Assembly: GCA_013115145.1 (NCBI GenBank)
Contig: JAAPAO010000438.1
Location: 1 to 30,277 of the forward strand
Direction: 5' to 3'
Source of the DNA: Perkinsus chesapeaki
Lineage: Eukaryota > Perkinsozoa > Perkinsida > Perkinsidae
DNA length: 30,277 bases
Under the pieces are notes generated by a model that was not told the DNA's origin, did not search any database, and saw only the letters and a list, made by a program, of their open reading frames with translations. A program made the position numbers and the translations under genes. Positions 10,103 through 21,280 of this stretch are shown in pieces (positions within the stretch are counted from its first letter, which is position 1; each line of letters starts with the position of its first letter).

Positions 10103-12265
10103 TTATCTGAGCCACTTCTTGATGACGTTGCGTACCCTCTCGGAGACGGTCCTGATCGCGCACAAGAAATTCACGCTAAGGACGACAGCAACCTTACTTG
10201 TAGTACACATTGCACCAGTAGCAATGTGATGCACCTCGCACCTGTATTGAATACAACATCGTTTGCTAAACCTGCTCTTACCAGCTCCACTTCAGGCCCT
10301 TCTCCTTCTTTCTAGATCGATGATGGATAAAATGGATCAGCATCACCATTAATCGATAATATATTAGTTGTACTGCGGAAATCACCAACATATTTCCTGA
10401 GCTCTTCGACTCCTTTGAGTATCTTAAAAATAGTGAGCAAGATTGAATTCATGCTACGGACATCTTCTTTGGATATTCCAAAGCCTTCCTGACATAACCA
10501 AGTTCCATAGTCGAGCCAGCTATTTTCGATCCGCGTGAAGAAGGGGCACGCTGCAGAATCGCAGGTTAAAAGTAGCCCTTCACTAGAACAGGTATGAAAT
10601 TGAGACATCCTGCCGTCGCCAGAACTCTTCGCGTCTTTTAACCTGAGTGCAAGGACTAAGGACGATCATAATTTCCAAGGACTACTCTGCAAGCGAGGCT
10701 TTCAATAGTGCGGCTAAGCCTCTCGTCGGTTTACTGGCCTTATAAATTGTAGCCAGCATATCCAATGGAGTTGCCCTGAATGGAACCTTGTTAATCAACA
10801 TTGTTGATTCAACAACAATATTTCAACTTACCCCCCTTCCGTGAACTTCTTGCAGATCTTCTGGATGTTGCAATATTCTTCCTCACATAGCGGGTCATTG
10901 TATTGTAAGTCTGCACCAGTGAGTAGACCATTGAAAGTACTAAACCAGGAAAAATTTTCTCATGAACGGCTCGTAAGTTAACAAGTAGAAGTGAGCCCGG
11001 GAGCTCACAGAAGTGTCTGGACTTTGCGAGTCCCCAAGTCCCCTTCATGTATGTCAAGTGTCTTCTCGAGCTTCCGACGTCCTTCCGGTGAGCCTAACTT
11101 CTCGCCAATAGCCGAGTGCGCATCCTTCAGCTGCAGGAAAATGTAAGCTTTTGAAAGTGGTGCGCTCTCACCACTGTGAGACACTCACTGCTCCCTCCCA
11201 GGTCAGAATTAATGAAATCCTTTGTCAGGACCTCGGTATACCTTACGAAATATTACGACGGAATTACCAGTGCAAAGCAGAGTATAGCGACGTCAATGGA
11301 AATGAAACTTGACAGAGGGTATTAAATATATGTTCAGAATAAACATGTTCATCCGGCGTGGTCATACGTAGGCATCTCTAGTTGAAACTTCAGTGGAGCT
11401 GAGGACACGATGGCCCCATCAAAGACATCTGGGTAATACTTCCGAGCCGACGCTGCAATAGTCTGACATAAGAAGCATCCAATGTTTATGCATAAGACTT
11501 TTATGATAAGAGGGTATCGGCTACTCCTCCCGCACTGCATCCAAAGAGGATTATTCTTGTTCCAGGTAAACGTGTTTTGATATTCTGACCCACAAGGGCC
11601 ACATCTTGGACTGCCTGAGGCACTGTGAAAAACTTCTTCAGCGTTTCTACTGAGAACTCCTTTGTGGGCAAGCTTGTACCGGTATACCTGCGGGCAACAT
11701 CGGAGGGCTTAAAGACACCTAATCGGCCGCTGGATGAAGAAAGAATACCTTTGCTCGACGATAGCGATGCTAGCACCGATGTCCTTTGCAGTGTGTACTA
11801 TGTCAGCCATAGAAGAATTGAGTGGGGCCAAATGACCCAGGAGCAATACCTACGACAATTGTAGTGGACTGGACAAATGAGAGCTCCACTCAGGATTCAA
11901 GTTCGTATTGAACGTTTACTGCGAAAAGACATGGTATGGTTTACCGGCTTCGATGAATTATAGAAGTCATCATTCCTCACGGTGCGAAGAAGAAAAGTAG
12001 CTCCTTTTTTACCTAAAATACCACCCATATACTCTGTACTATACAAGCACTAATTGAAAGTGTATAGTGTGAACCACACCAGCTGTGTAATATAGCAGAC
12101 TGCTAATAGAAACAACTCAATAGACATCCGTTCAACTGTCAGAGATTAGTAGAGGATTAATGGGCTAGCAACTATGCCGTAACTTTTAAGTGGTCCACCG
12201 GACATTCCACGCGGTTCTCATACCAGCCAGTTTGCCAGCGTTCCGGGTACCTCTCTGATGGATAT
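10103..12265 (-). CDS. S28 family serine carboxypeptidase, with in-frame TAG
   Basis: A secreted or lysosomal serine peptidase of the Pro-X carboxypeptidase/thymus-specific serine protease family. Exons found: 12265-12184 (WYENRVECPVDHLK, the N-terminal family motif), 11849-11749 (VEQR), 11687-11525 (YTGTSLPTKEFS...RIILFGCSAGG, the GxSxG nucleophile), 11462-11368 (DGAIVSSAPLKF), 11241-11172, 11130-11009 (EGRRKLEKTL), 10939-10832 (YNDPLCEEEYC), 10775-10686, 10642-10282 (INGDADPF, catalytic Asp), 10241-10198 (VRGASHCYW, catalytic His) and 10151-10103 (VRNVIKKWLR, TAA). Most introns are 40-69 nt. An exon between 12184 and 11849 is unresolved, and the signal peptide and start lie upstream of 12265. 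A TAG at 10314-10312 interrupts the frame after GDADPFYPSSI, while the homology continues directly after it. It is therefore a recent nonsense mutation, a recoded codon or a sequencing error. Confidence 0.85.
10312..10314 (-). other. in-frame TAG in the S28 peptidase
   Basis: The codon reads ATC TAG AAA between the catalytic Asp and His segments. The same frame continues KEGEGPEVEL to a good donor at 10281, and the next exon carries the catalytic His motif in phase. No GT donor lies close enough before the TAG to splice it out. Confidence 0.75.
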
Positions 12266-12269
12266 CTGC

Positions 12270-13304
12270 ACAAACACAAGCAGATTCCAATGACAGGCCA
12301 ACCCAAGCTCTGCTATTCACATGTAAAGTATACACTATAAGCTGTATCATTCACAGTCAACGACGACACGTCGTTCGAAATACAGGGTGCTTATTTTCAA
12401 AGGGCCAATCCATTGTAGATTTCTATTGCGAGAGGGTTAGGTGGGGAGACTCCCATTGGAAAGCTATCATTCTCGCTCATATTGTGGAAGGTCGCTTGGA
12501 ATTCTCATCATCAGTGCGAACAGTGCCATGGAAGAAAACGCCACGAAACAGGTGGCAGAGCTGAAGGTGCTCAAAGCGGCTCGGTGTACTTGGGATGCCC
12601 CTTCTCGAATTAGCATCCTGTACGAGAGGAGAACGCCTGAGCGATGCCCACCATTACCCATCAAATGGCCAGGTCTGATTATGATGAGTAAATGAAGCCG
12701 GAATACAGGAAATCAGGATCTGTAGACGCATCCACTTCTTTCAACACTAACGCATATATTAAGACCAAGATGGGCCAACACACAAGTCACCAGCAAACGC
12801 CACGGAAAGCGTCACTCTCGCCATTAATTTCTACCCAAACGACGTTGTGGAGCTGGTGTGATTTATGGAGCACCGCTCCGTGAACGTGAGCTATATTACC
12901 AGCAGCTGGCGCCCCTTGCACCGCGCCAACTTGTTAAATGCTCTTTGGTTTTCTTCTTTTCATTTGTGTTCTCGTGGATGCTTCGGGTCTATAATATTAT
13001 CGTCAATCTAGGCGGCGTTTTCTCGATTTTACTCGCTAGCGTGAATCTGACCGATCTGCTCCCTTAGACGAGGTCTCTGGTCTCCGCGCCGCCGCGCCGC
13101 CACGCGATGTTTCTGATGGCTTTGGGTCCAAATACTTGCATCCATGAGGCCGGATTTTGAGGGGCGCATCCCGAAATTTGTATATCTTCTTAGATGGCAG
13201 GGAATTCCCCGCTCCGGTGGTGCCCTGAAGTGTAATTTCTATATTTTTCTCAAAAAGCCGTTCATCATTGCTCTGACGGTGTAAAGGAGTAGACAATATG
13301 TATC
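12270..13304. other. intergenic region, only weak open frames
   Basis: Open frames of 60-90 codons occur on both strands (12441-12695 plus, 12467-12664 minus, 13036-13296 minus), but none shows a recognisable domain or splice chain. The 13036-13296 minus frame ends in an Arg/Ala/Gly-rich tail caused by the GC-rich stretch around 13080-13105. Because it abuts a candidate LTR it could be element-derived; nothing proves it. Confidence 0.35.
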
Positions 13305-13543
13305 TGTTGGAGTACCTATTGGCGTAGGCTAGATCATTCTATGTGCACTAGTTTGAGTTTAGCTATGCTATGACTTCAGTATAGTTAGTCAGTGTAGGGA
13401 GCTGAGAATGGTTATCTTTGCACTGTCCTTTGTAGTTGCGCAGTTTGCTATTAGCTATGTGATCTACACAGTTGCACGCATACGTTAGGGTTTTCTGCGC
13501 CCTTGATAAGCCTTGGGTTATAAGTTCTTGCTGGCACTCAACA
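13305..13543. mobile_element. candidate solo LTR, Ty1/copia style
   Basis: The 239-bp segment begins TGTTGGAGT and ends ACTCAACA, which are inverted versions of each other, as in TG...CA long terminal repeats of Copia elements. No second copy lies in the window. The 5-bp flanks (GTATC and ACGGT) do not match, so there is no visible target-site duplication. Orientation is undetermined. Confidence 0.35.
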
Positions 13544-13950
13544 ACGGTGAGCATCTTCGCCTAGTCAGATGAGGTCGATCTATCAGAGGCGTTATACACA
13601 ATGAACTAGTAAATCGGCGCACCTCCATACACTTCGTGCCGCTTTGGCATCACAATGCGATGATCGCATCGATGCTACGATTACTGACTCGTCAATCAAT
13701 CTGGATCCCACAGTATGACTCGTGGTAATTTACGACAGGGCAGAGTTTGCGCGTGTCTAATAACTCCGCTGCGCGCACAAGAAGAGGTGGGGCTACATAG
13801 AGAAAACATCTACGTACGCGAGAACCACTTCGCGAGCGACTTCTTCAACCTCTTCGGCGCGTCATGGCTTGGCTAGGAAGGGCTCGACGAGCCCGGCTCG
13901 TATCACTGGGGGTACCGAAATCCTCGAATCGAGGCCCTCGATTGCAAGCG
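13544..13950. other. intergenic, nothing recognised
   Basis: No open frame with family resemblance. There are short palindromes at about 13657-13674 (around GCGATGATCGC) and at 13922-13933 (CTCGAATCGAG, the same motif family as at 16495-16520). I see no RNA gene. Confidence 0.4.
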
Positions 13951-14103
13951 ATTACAAGGATAAGACGGTTAGAAGGATAGTACGGTTAGAAGGATAATAC
14001 GGTTAGAAGGATAGTACGGTTAGAAGGATAATACGGTTAGAAGGATAGTACGGTTAGAAGGATAGTACGGTTAGAAGGATAATACGGTTAGAAGGATAAT
14101 ACG
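13951..14103. repeat. 17-bp minisatellite, 8 copies plus one degenerate
   Basis: The unit GTTAGAAGGATARTACG repeats from 13968 to 14103, with starts every 17 bp. The variable base R reads G,A,G,A,G,G,A,A along the array. A degenerate unit precedes it at 13951-13967. The copies are otherwise identical, so the array is young or homogenised. Confidence 0.92.
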
Positions 14104-14190
14104 GTCCTAACCGTATTATCCTGTATTAAATTAATACTATTAATCCGTATTATCCCGTATTGATTATATTATCCTTCTTATATAAGGATA
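14093..14190. repeat. inverted copies of the minisatellite, hairpin
   Basis: The last minisatellite unit meets its own reverse complement: 14093-14105 (AGGATAATACGGT) pairs perfectly over 13 bp with 14110-14122, with a CCTA loop. Further reverse-complement fragments (CCGTATTATC, TATTATCCTTC) follow to about 14180, and 14176-14190 returns to the forward sense (AAGGATAATAC). The region can form a cruciform. Confidence 0.85.
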
Positions 14191-14418
14191 ATACAATTGG
14201 AACTTCCAATTTGGAAAGAATAATAAGGTTGCAAAATACGTCTTGCTGTTCCGTAGAACTGTGACCTGTCCCAAGGTGCGAGACCACAAGCTTCATCTCT
14301 AGGACTTGAAGTATCCAGTCTTGCCACGCAGCTACACTCGATCAGGCGCCCCTATGATCTCAGTAAGGCTATTCAATGCTCTCAACCTCCATTGCGCAAG
14401 TGGCTAAAAAGTATTTTC

Positions 14419-15958
14419 TCACAAAATTTGGCTACCGCTGCACATCGATTCACACATTGTTATCTGCCCGAGAGTTCCGTTCTCGTCCACAAAGGAAGGC
14501 CGAAAACGTGACCGATCCAGTCGCTTACAATCAAGCAGTAAATGTGAGCTATCATCTTTCGCTCCACAGTGGTTACAGTTCATATCATGAGCCGCGACAT
14601 TGATGCCGGGCCGATACACATGGGCGTTTAACAGAGGAGAGTGCCCAGATAAGGAAAAAAGGCACCGTTCTTGCTATTCCGCACAACGGATTGCAAGCAT
14701 TCCCTCTGCCTCGAACTCCGTACAGCCCATTGTAAGGGTTCAGATGAAGAGGATACCATTCTAACTAGGGTAATCTCTTAACAGAGAAAGACGAAATTTG
14801 GTATCAGCGGGTTTGACAACTTTTCCAGGTGTATTGGCATCCTCACAGTCATAAACTTGAGTGATGGGAAAGCCCCACTCCTCCAGCATCTCTCGAAATT
14901 CGGTATTACCTACCTTCCCTTTCATGTGCATCTCCATTGACCTTTTGTGGATGTGAGCCAAAACTACTCTCTCTGCCACCAATTGAGATAGTGGCATCAT
15001 CACTCCAGAGGCAATATGTAATAGCGAACGGGGTGTGCTCCTCTTCTGAGGAAGCTATCCCCCAAAAAATCTATCCCTTCTCTTATAGTTTTATTCGCAA
15101 TAGTTCCTCCCCATATTTCATCGGCATATAGAATGATTATAGTAGAATTTATATTTCGGTGAAGATTCCGACAGAGATGCCTCGGTTCTTCCCCATGAGC
15201 GCCCCGCATTGCCGTAACGCCATATTACTTTCTACAGAGAACTCTCAAGCTGCTTCCGCACATGCTTCAGCGATTTTCGAGAGACGTTAACATAGCGCAA
15301 TAGGCCTCGAAGATCTCACAGTCTTTCGGTCCCGTTTGGGTTTGTCTATCATAATGGCTCGTGACTCGCGACTCACGAAACGTGAGTGCCTCCACGACGG
15401 CGGGAGATACGCACTTGAGAAGCTAAACCCAATCGGCTTTCCAAGTTCAGCCTTTACCCGATTCGGACTTTCATGCCAATGTCTCAAACGAATCCCATCA
15501 ATTCCTGGCCTTGTAGAGAAGTTTTTACGCCTCTTTTCAATTAATGACTCCACCTCTTCACTTGCCAATACCAAACAGTTTGCCGGGGTAGAAGATTGAG
15601 ACAACTCTCGATGACTGGCCAAGTACACGGCTGCCCATCGATTCTCCCTCTCTAGATAACCGGTACTGTATCTAGGACCCAAAAGATTACACGCTGTAGA
15701 GGCCTCTGTCCCAACATAATGATTTGCTAGACGATTAGCAGACTCTACAATAGTTTCGTCGTCCTCGAGTAGTTTCTAGTCCTTCAATAGAAAGTACATC
15801 TTAGTTACTATAGTATGATGATCATACTTAATAACATCAGCATCCAGGGCCGGTATGCGGATCCTGATCCATGGATCAAGCCGATGGGCCGCTTCACTCA
15901 GTGATCTTCTTGTCTGAGCCAAATCAATCGTGATCGGAAATGCTTGAGCTAGATCCAT
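14419..15958 (-). pseudogene. non-LTR retrotransposon (LINE) remnant, reverse transcriptase core deleted
   Basis: Read on the minus strand, 15682-15287 encodes the start of a reverse transcriptase: PGIDGIRLRHW, FSFSSAYLPPSWRHSRFV, IDKPKRDRKTVRSSRPIALC, the last being the 'YRPIALL' motif. After a stop the same frame gives LSKIAEACAEAA, then jumps to sequence that normally follows the RT domain (MALRQCGALMGKNRG; in another frame STIIILYADEIWGG, the post-RT 'LLYGAEIW' motif). The palm motifs including YxDD are absent, so the middle was deleted. 15003-14761 continues the C-terminal region. 14619-14419 has the terminal zinc-knuckle pattern CxxC...H...C (CNHCGAKDDSSHLLLDC). Several stops and frame changes make it inactive. 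The exact clade (R1/Jockey-like) is a guess. Confidence 0.7.
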
Positions 15959-16385
15959 GATCCTTGATCTCTATCCGTGATCTTTGATCCTGATCCTTTA
16001 CTCTTGATTTCGAACCCTGAACTTTGATACTGATCTCTGACCTGTGATCTGGATCTCCTACGATCCTCGTTTTTGATCGTGATCCGTGATCTTTGAGAAG
16101 AAACTTGATCAGTGATTCATGGATCCAGGGGCTGAGAAATTCTCAAGGGCTTTGAGAAATTTCGTTGATCCATGATCCTTTTTGCCTTCAAGTTGGCAGA
16201 TCATCCTCTGATCCAGATCAACCATCGGATCAAGCTCCTGATCCATCTCATTGAGATGGATCCTTGACAAGGATCACTTGGCGGATCAGTGGCACTTTAC
16301 GTGCTATTCCACGGTGATCCTGTAACGGGGCCCTTTTGCATCGATACACTGTAAGTGATCCATGATCCTGATCCGAGTCGCGAGT
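15820..16385. repeat. GATC-saturated block 1
   Basis: Roughly 35 GATC tetramers fall in about 570 bp, where two would be expected by chance, mostly as TGATCC or TGATCT in the same orientation and with irregular spacing of 6-20 bp. It looks like a decayed short-unit satellite. Short minus-strand open frames here are by-products of the repeat. Confidence 0.8.
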
Positions 16386-16890
16386 TACCTGCGGTAGGTA
16401 CCATGGTGAAGTTGGCGGAAATCGAACCAGGGCCGTGCGAACCATGAACCAGAATACCATCCATTTGCCCATAGTATCCTCAAGAAGAAGCAACTCTCGA
16501 ATCGAGAGTCTCGATTCGTCTGGTGCAATGCTTAGTGTCACAAAGTTAGTGATATGTGTCAAATTTGACTACAATTAGCATTTACAATGAGTGACTAAAT
16601 GATAGTGATAATAATGACTAGTAATAAACCTTCACTAATGACGAAATTACCACTGGACTCCGATGAGTCATCGGCGATGATTGGGGTGATAAGGAATTGA
16701 GAGTCTCAATTTGAGAGACAAGTTGTGTCACACAACGACACAATCAGTTTATAGTGATAGAAGTAGTACTAGCATTAGCTGTACCACAGCTGCTGTAGCA
16801 GTCGGCTGCCATTGGGGACTACTCGACATCGCTCCGACGGAGTGATTCATGCAATTTGTGCGGTAACAATTATCCATCAGGTATATGTCG
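16386..16890. other. unique spacer between GATC blocks, one B-box-like motif
   Basis: GATC is nearly absent. On the minus strand around 16420-16435 the sequence CCTGGTTCGATTTCC resembles the B-box core of the decarboxylase introns, in a stretch bounded by GT (about 16441) and CAG (about 16389). Palindromes around CTCGAATCGAG (16495-16520) and GAGAGTCTCAATTTGAGAG (about 16698) are present. No gene recognised. Confidence 0.45.
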
Positions 16891-17110
16891 TCGATCCTCG
16901 ATCTACGATCCTGACTCCAAACTGACAGGATCGGGGGTTTCATGATCCACTGATCATCCGAATAATCTACGATCCTGCTACGTGATCCCCAATCTATTGA
17001 TCTGAGCTAAAAGATCAGGTTCACGCCAGAAAATCATTGCGTGGATTTTTTTCTCAGGATCACGCGTGGATCAGGATCCGCATACCGGCCCAGGTGTGAC
17101 CTTCTGATCA
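16891..17110. repeat. GATC-saturated block 2
   Basis: About 14 GATC tetramers lie in 220 bp, of the same TGATCC/CGATCC type as 15820-16385. The block ends about 310 bp downstream of the histone H2B stop. Confidence 0.75.
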
Positions 17111-17419
17111 CTACCAGTAATGTGTTACCGTTGCGTTTGGCTGTCTATCCCGAACCTAATAGCGGGATAACCATTCTTATCCGACAAATCAGATATTCCC
17201 TTTCTGAATATCTCTATTAAAAACAATAGGCTCGTCAGATCATTAACTTCATGAGTAACTTTTCTCTTGATTCGTTTCATTTCCGTGACGCGAGTTCGTC
17301 TTATGGATTCTTCCTTATCCTTGCTCCAACTCACTCCACAAACGCAATGCTATATCAGTCTGTTATGGTAGTCTATTATTGTTTAACAAAGAATAAGGAG
17401 GATGTTCTACTAGCATCAT

Positions 17420-17761
17420 TTAAGCAGAAGTGAACTTGGTAACAGCCTTCGTGCCTTCACTCACAGCATGCTTGGCAAGTTCTCCAGGCAGGACCAATCT
17501 AATAGCAGTCTGGATCTCTCTGCTGGACAGAGTTCCCTTATTGCTGTATTTGCACAGTTTGCTGGCTTCAGTCATTATCCTATCGAAGGTGTCATTAACC
17601 AATGAGTTCATGATCATCATACTCTTCTTTGATATACCAGTCTTCGGATGGACTTGCTTCAGAACTTTGAAAATGTAACTGTTAAATGTCTCCGAACGAG
17701 CGCGTCTCTTCTTCTTGCCGCCTTCCTTAGTGGCAATGGGCTTCTTAGTAGGAGATGACAT
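17420..17761 (-). CDS. histone H2B
   Basis: An intronless 113-residue core histone that pairs with H2A in the nucleosome. It runs from ATG at 17761 to a stop at 17422-17420. A basic N-terminal tail (residues 1-22, with [17 protein letters not shown]) is followed by the histone fold: [20 protein letters not shown] (alpha-1 and loop 1), [20 protein letters not shown] (alpha-2), [20 protein letters not shown] (loop 2/alpha-3) and the C-terminal helix [14 protein letters not shown]. The length is slightly short because the tail is reduced; the fold is intact. No canonical histone 3' stem-loop is visible downstream. The upstream region (17762-17830) is rich in CAACAA. Confidence 0.97.
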   Translation of the reverse strand: MSSPTKKPIATKEGGKKKRRARSETFNSYIFKVLKQVHPKTGISKKSMMIMNSLVNDTFDRIMTEASKLCKYSNKGTLSSREIQTAIRLVLPGELAKHAVSEGTKAVTKFTSA

Positions 17762-18815
17762 TCGTTCAAATAACTATCCGCAACAACAACACCAACAACA
17801 AAAGACTAACGAACAACACCCACGAAAGGTAGCAAAGCCCATACCGCATTCTAATCGATATAACGATACGGAGTAGTAATCCGAATGTACGAGGTTAGAT
17901 AGTAATCAAATTTCAAGGGAAAATCGAGAAGAAAACTCACAGTTGATGCCAACTTTACCAAACTGAATAATGCAAGTTGTAATGCAACCAATTGATTCAG
18001 AGCTGCCGGAGCAAAGCTCAGTTCTTCCGCCCACTCCCAACACAACAACAATTTCGTTGGTTCATGAAACAACAACACACCATTTAAAACAAACCCTTCG
18101 AATGCATGTGGAACGCTCTAGCTCTCATCTTTCGCTCTCTTTTGGTTGTAAGATATTCCATACGAGTGTGACGAACCGTTCGACGATTATCAACTCTCCC
18201 ACATCCCTCCAGCAACTGAAATCAACAATAACAGCAACAATGTACCAAATGGCTCCCTAACCTTCCGGAACTTTTCGGCTTTGGATTTAGCATCCAAAAA
18301 TGTGCCACCTTGCACTCGGAAAAGACGATGCCTGTTACCGATAATTTTGAGGAGTATGATGAAAATGAACTCACCTAGGCCGCCCTTTCTCTGTCCAACC
18401 AACACGCCAACAGTTCATCCTGGGATAGTACATTACCTCGGATACGGTACTGAGGGAGAAAGATGAAGGAAATGTGGTAGGAAATGATAAAACAAAGGGT
18501 TAAGAAATAGTAGCTCCCATATATTCAAGAATATTATGGTTGCAGTTATTATGTCAGTTAAGTCAATGATTGACACGAACCGAAAAATATGAAGTATATC
18601 CCCAACAATTCTAGAAAATATCCCGAAATTAGCCCGAGCTGTTTGATGATAGCTTGATCAGGGCGCCATAGTGAAACATCAGTCATGTCCGAAAGCAACG
18701 CATTCTCTTCAGGAATGTATACTACATAAATTTCCCTCTTCATTAGGAACCCGGAGCAATATATGCCTGCGAGTCTGAGTCACCGCTCATATATCCTTCC
18801 AAACAATTGCTCTTG
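17762..18815. other. intergenic; possible minus-strand exon pair
   Basis: No recognised gene. On the minus strand a plausible splice pair exists: an open stretch ending CCTAG|GTGAGT at about 18378, a 43-nt intron ending TAACAG, then an exon encoding VQGGTFLDAKSKAEKFRK up to a GTTAGG donor near 18264. I could not extend it to a full gene or assign a family. Plus-strand frames at 17970-18260 and 18281-18466 look incidental. Confidence 0.3.
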
Positions 18816-18872
18816 AAAAAAAGCGTTCACGCAATCCTATTATGCTAATAGGATTGCGTGAACGCTTTTTTT
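18816..18872. repeat. perfect 27-bp inverted repeat with 3-nt loop
   Basis: Bases 18816-18842 are exactly complementary to 18846-18872, separated by TGC. The outer end is a run of seven A pairing with seven T; the inner part includes GCGTTCACGCAATCCTATTA. There is no mismatch in 27 bp. Confidence 0.95.
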
Positions 18873-21280
18873 GATAATAATAACGATAATAGTATTATCG
18901 TCTACCTTCCCAGTTTACTCACGACAATAGGCACAACGACGACGGCCTGCCCAGAACACCACCCTGTGAACTCAAATGTGGATCCTAGGAAATTTTAAAA
19001 AACGAGGAGTACGTGCTGTACGCAACGCGATATAACCTGCCTCTTCCCTTCGCTACAGGAGCCTCCGGAAAATTCCCGAAAATCTCCGGAAATTTCGCAA
19101 CAAGTGTGAGCATTTTTTGTCAAATTTTCCCAGGAAAGCCCCTTGAATATTACCTCATATCATACGGTATCTTATCATGTGTCACGTTATACCTCCGCCT
19201 CTTCCAATAATTTTCCGGCAATAAATTATAAGGATAATCCTGACCGCAAAATCGACCATCCCTGATTGTCGCGACGAACTGCTGCAGCCTGCACGCATGC
19301 GCAAATCTCGACCGTTTCTCGATAAACATTTTTACTTATAGTTTTTCGGCAAATATTTTGCAAATCCGTCGACGACAGCTTCCCTATCCGGTAGTGCTCG
19401 CCAAGCATACTGTATATGGGGATGGCGAGTTATCTTAGGTCTAGGAGGGCGGTACCTGAAAGTCACGCGCCACAAAATTAGAGAAATCTCCGAACGCGAG
19501 CGCAAAAAGATACTCGAGTCTATATTTTAACATCAAAAGAGTCTGTTGTCTTTGAGAATTCTTGCACGCCATAAAATTCACACCATGCTTAGCGGCGAAG
19601 GTCCAATCATATATCCTCGATAAAATAATTCGACAAATTCACGGCGCGTGAAATTGTTAGGCAGTTCTATCGTACGGTTACAAAAACTAAGAGGAAGAAT
19701 GCCATCGGAGGCTCTTAGACATTCACAGAAATCTGACGGCAGAATGCAGCGCGAGCACGGTCAAATTATTAACAAGACCAAGATGTATACGATATTCGAG
19801 CTACTAGGATATGGGGACAATTCACGACACAAAAGACGAATGTATCCAAACTAACAAAAAGTCAAATAGTTCCCCAATCAAGCAAATTTCACATATTATC
19901 ACCATTTGAAATAACTTCCCGGTTTAACAATCAACGTTCGTCGTTGCGGCTGAGGCAGCAACCCGATTGCCGCCACTCGAGAGCCTCCAGAGGTCTTCGG
20001 CAGTCCTTTGATCAACGATGATAGTATCATTCGGAAAAGAACTACATCAAAAAAATGGATGAATCTATCGACCCTCGGAAGCGAGCCATGGAGATCTTTC
20101 ATTGCTACGTACCAAATTATCAACTAGATAAATCCATCAATTTCGGTTCAGGTGATGGCTTCATTTCTTCGGCAGGCATCACTTTCCTTCCAACAGTACC
20201 ACAATACTTTATCAACAAGCCACTGGTGTGTTGACTATGTCAGTAATCCTATAGTAGACTTTGGGTCCAATAAACCGCCGATTTCGAAATTCAGAATCAA
20301 TTCCATAACTACTTGTCACACGCAAAATGCGATGCTAGAATCGACTCTGAATCTGAAACATGATTTAATCTGAGGAGAGAAGCGTCAAATGTTCCCAAAA
20401 ACTGGACTGCATCTGATACTCCTTATCCACCCAGACTACTCTTCGATTCCAGAGTAACACATTTCTGTGAGGGTAGATAACTGTCTGATAGATACGTGTA
20501 ATGGGGCCATTCGGAACAGCATCATCCTTAACCCCCTAAATCCAGCCACTTGCAGGCCGCACCCGCAAACGGCAGATAAATCCTAAAATTGAAACGTAGA
20601 GGTTCAAGTGGATTCTGATGAGTAGGATTTGGTGAATCATAAAGTACAGGTATTAGACCCCCTCAGATGTTACACCCATAATGAAGGCATTTTAGAGCCA
20701 ATAGCTCGGTAACCTTCCTGGAGCAGCTCCTCCTGGACCCATATTGTCACCGAAGTGAGAATTGTAATCCCATCAGTTGACACGTATAAGCTAAATTATA
20801 AGGTTACTAATAATAACTTATCATCTACATGTTAAGTATGAGCAGTCCAGGATGGACCCAATCTATCCGAACTCCCGAGTTAGTCAAGCCCATTCTTGTA
20901 AGGGAAATGCAAGTAAACAAAGGACCGTTTCCCTCGAAACCGTTTGAGACTTTCGCGCGCCACGAAAATACAATGACAACTGAATTTTCCGCTCAATTCG
21001 GCAGAGGTAAGGGGTCAAATGGGCCATGTAATTTTACCTTTATAGCTTGATGGTCAATGGCTCAAAAGGTAAGGCTCTGCGGGGTTATGGAATCGACAAA
21101 AATCACATTCGAGATCGATTCTGGAATTTAATAAAAAATTCTCCTGGAGGGTTTTCGTATGTGATGATGATTATTAATTTGATAACGTTTGCATGGTTAA
21201 CGAAATTAGCTCTTACACTCCATTGAGTGTAATGATATTAGCAGAATTAATTTTGGCAGTTGCCATCACATTTCCTCACC
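18873..21280. other. long gene-poor stretch
   Basis: Open frames of 60-75 codons on both strands (19013-19210, 19648-19854, 20152-20373, 20829-21050 plus; 19226-19408, 19899-20123 minus) show no domain resemblance and no splice chain I trust. A short motif of the type CGCGCCACRAAAAT recurs loosely at about 19465, 19566 and 20957. 19062-19100 has several CCGGAAAATT/CCGGAAATTT copies. The 21250-21280 segment is the probable 5' leader of the downstream protease. Confidence 0.4.

Noticed and set aside
11625-11864. 79-codon plus-strand open frame
   Set aside because: It is antisense to the S28 exons carrying VEQR, YTGTSLP and the approach to the GxSxG motif.
14419-14619. zinc-finger gene
   Set aside because: The CxxC...H...C pattern sits at the C-terminal end of the LINE remnant in the expected order and orientation, so it is part of that element.
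15820-17110. CRISPR-like array from the repeated TGATCC blocks
   Set aside because: There are no constant-length repeats or spacers, and the organism is a eukaryote.
20600-20640. hammerhead ribozyme core (CTGATGAGTA)
   Set aside because: No matching GAAAC segment and stems could be placed around it.
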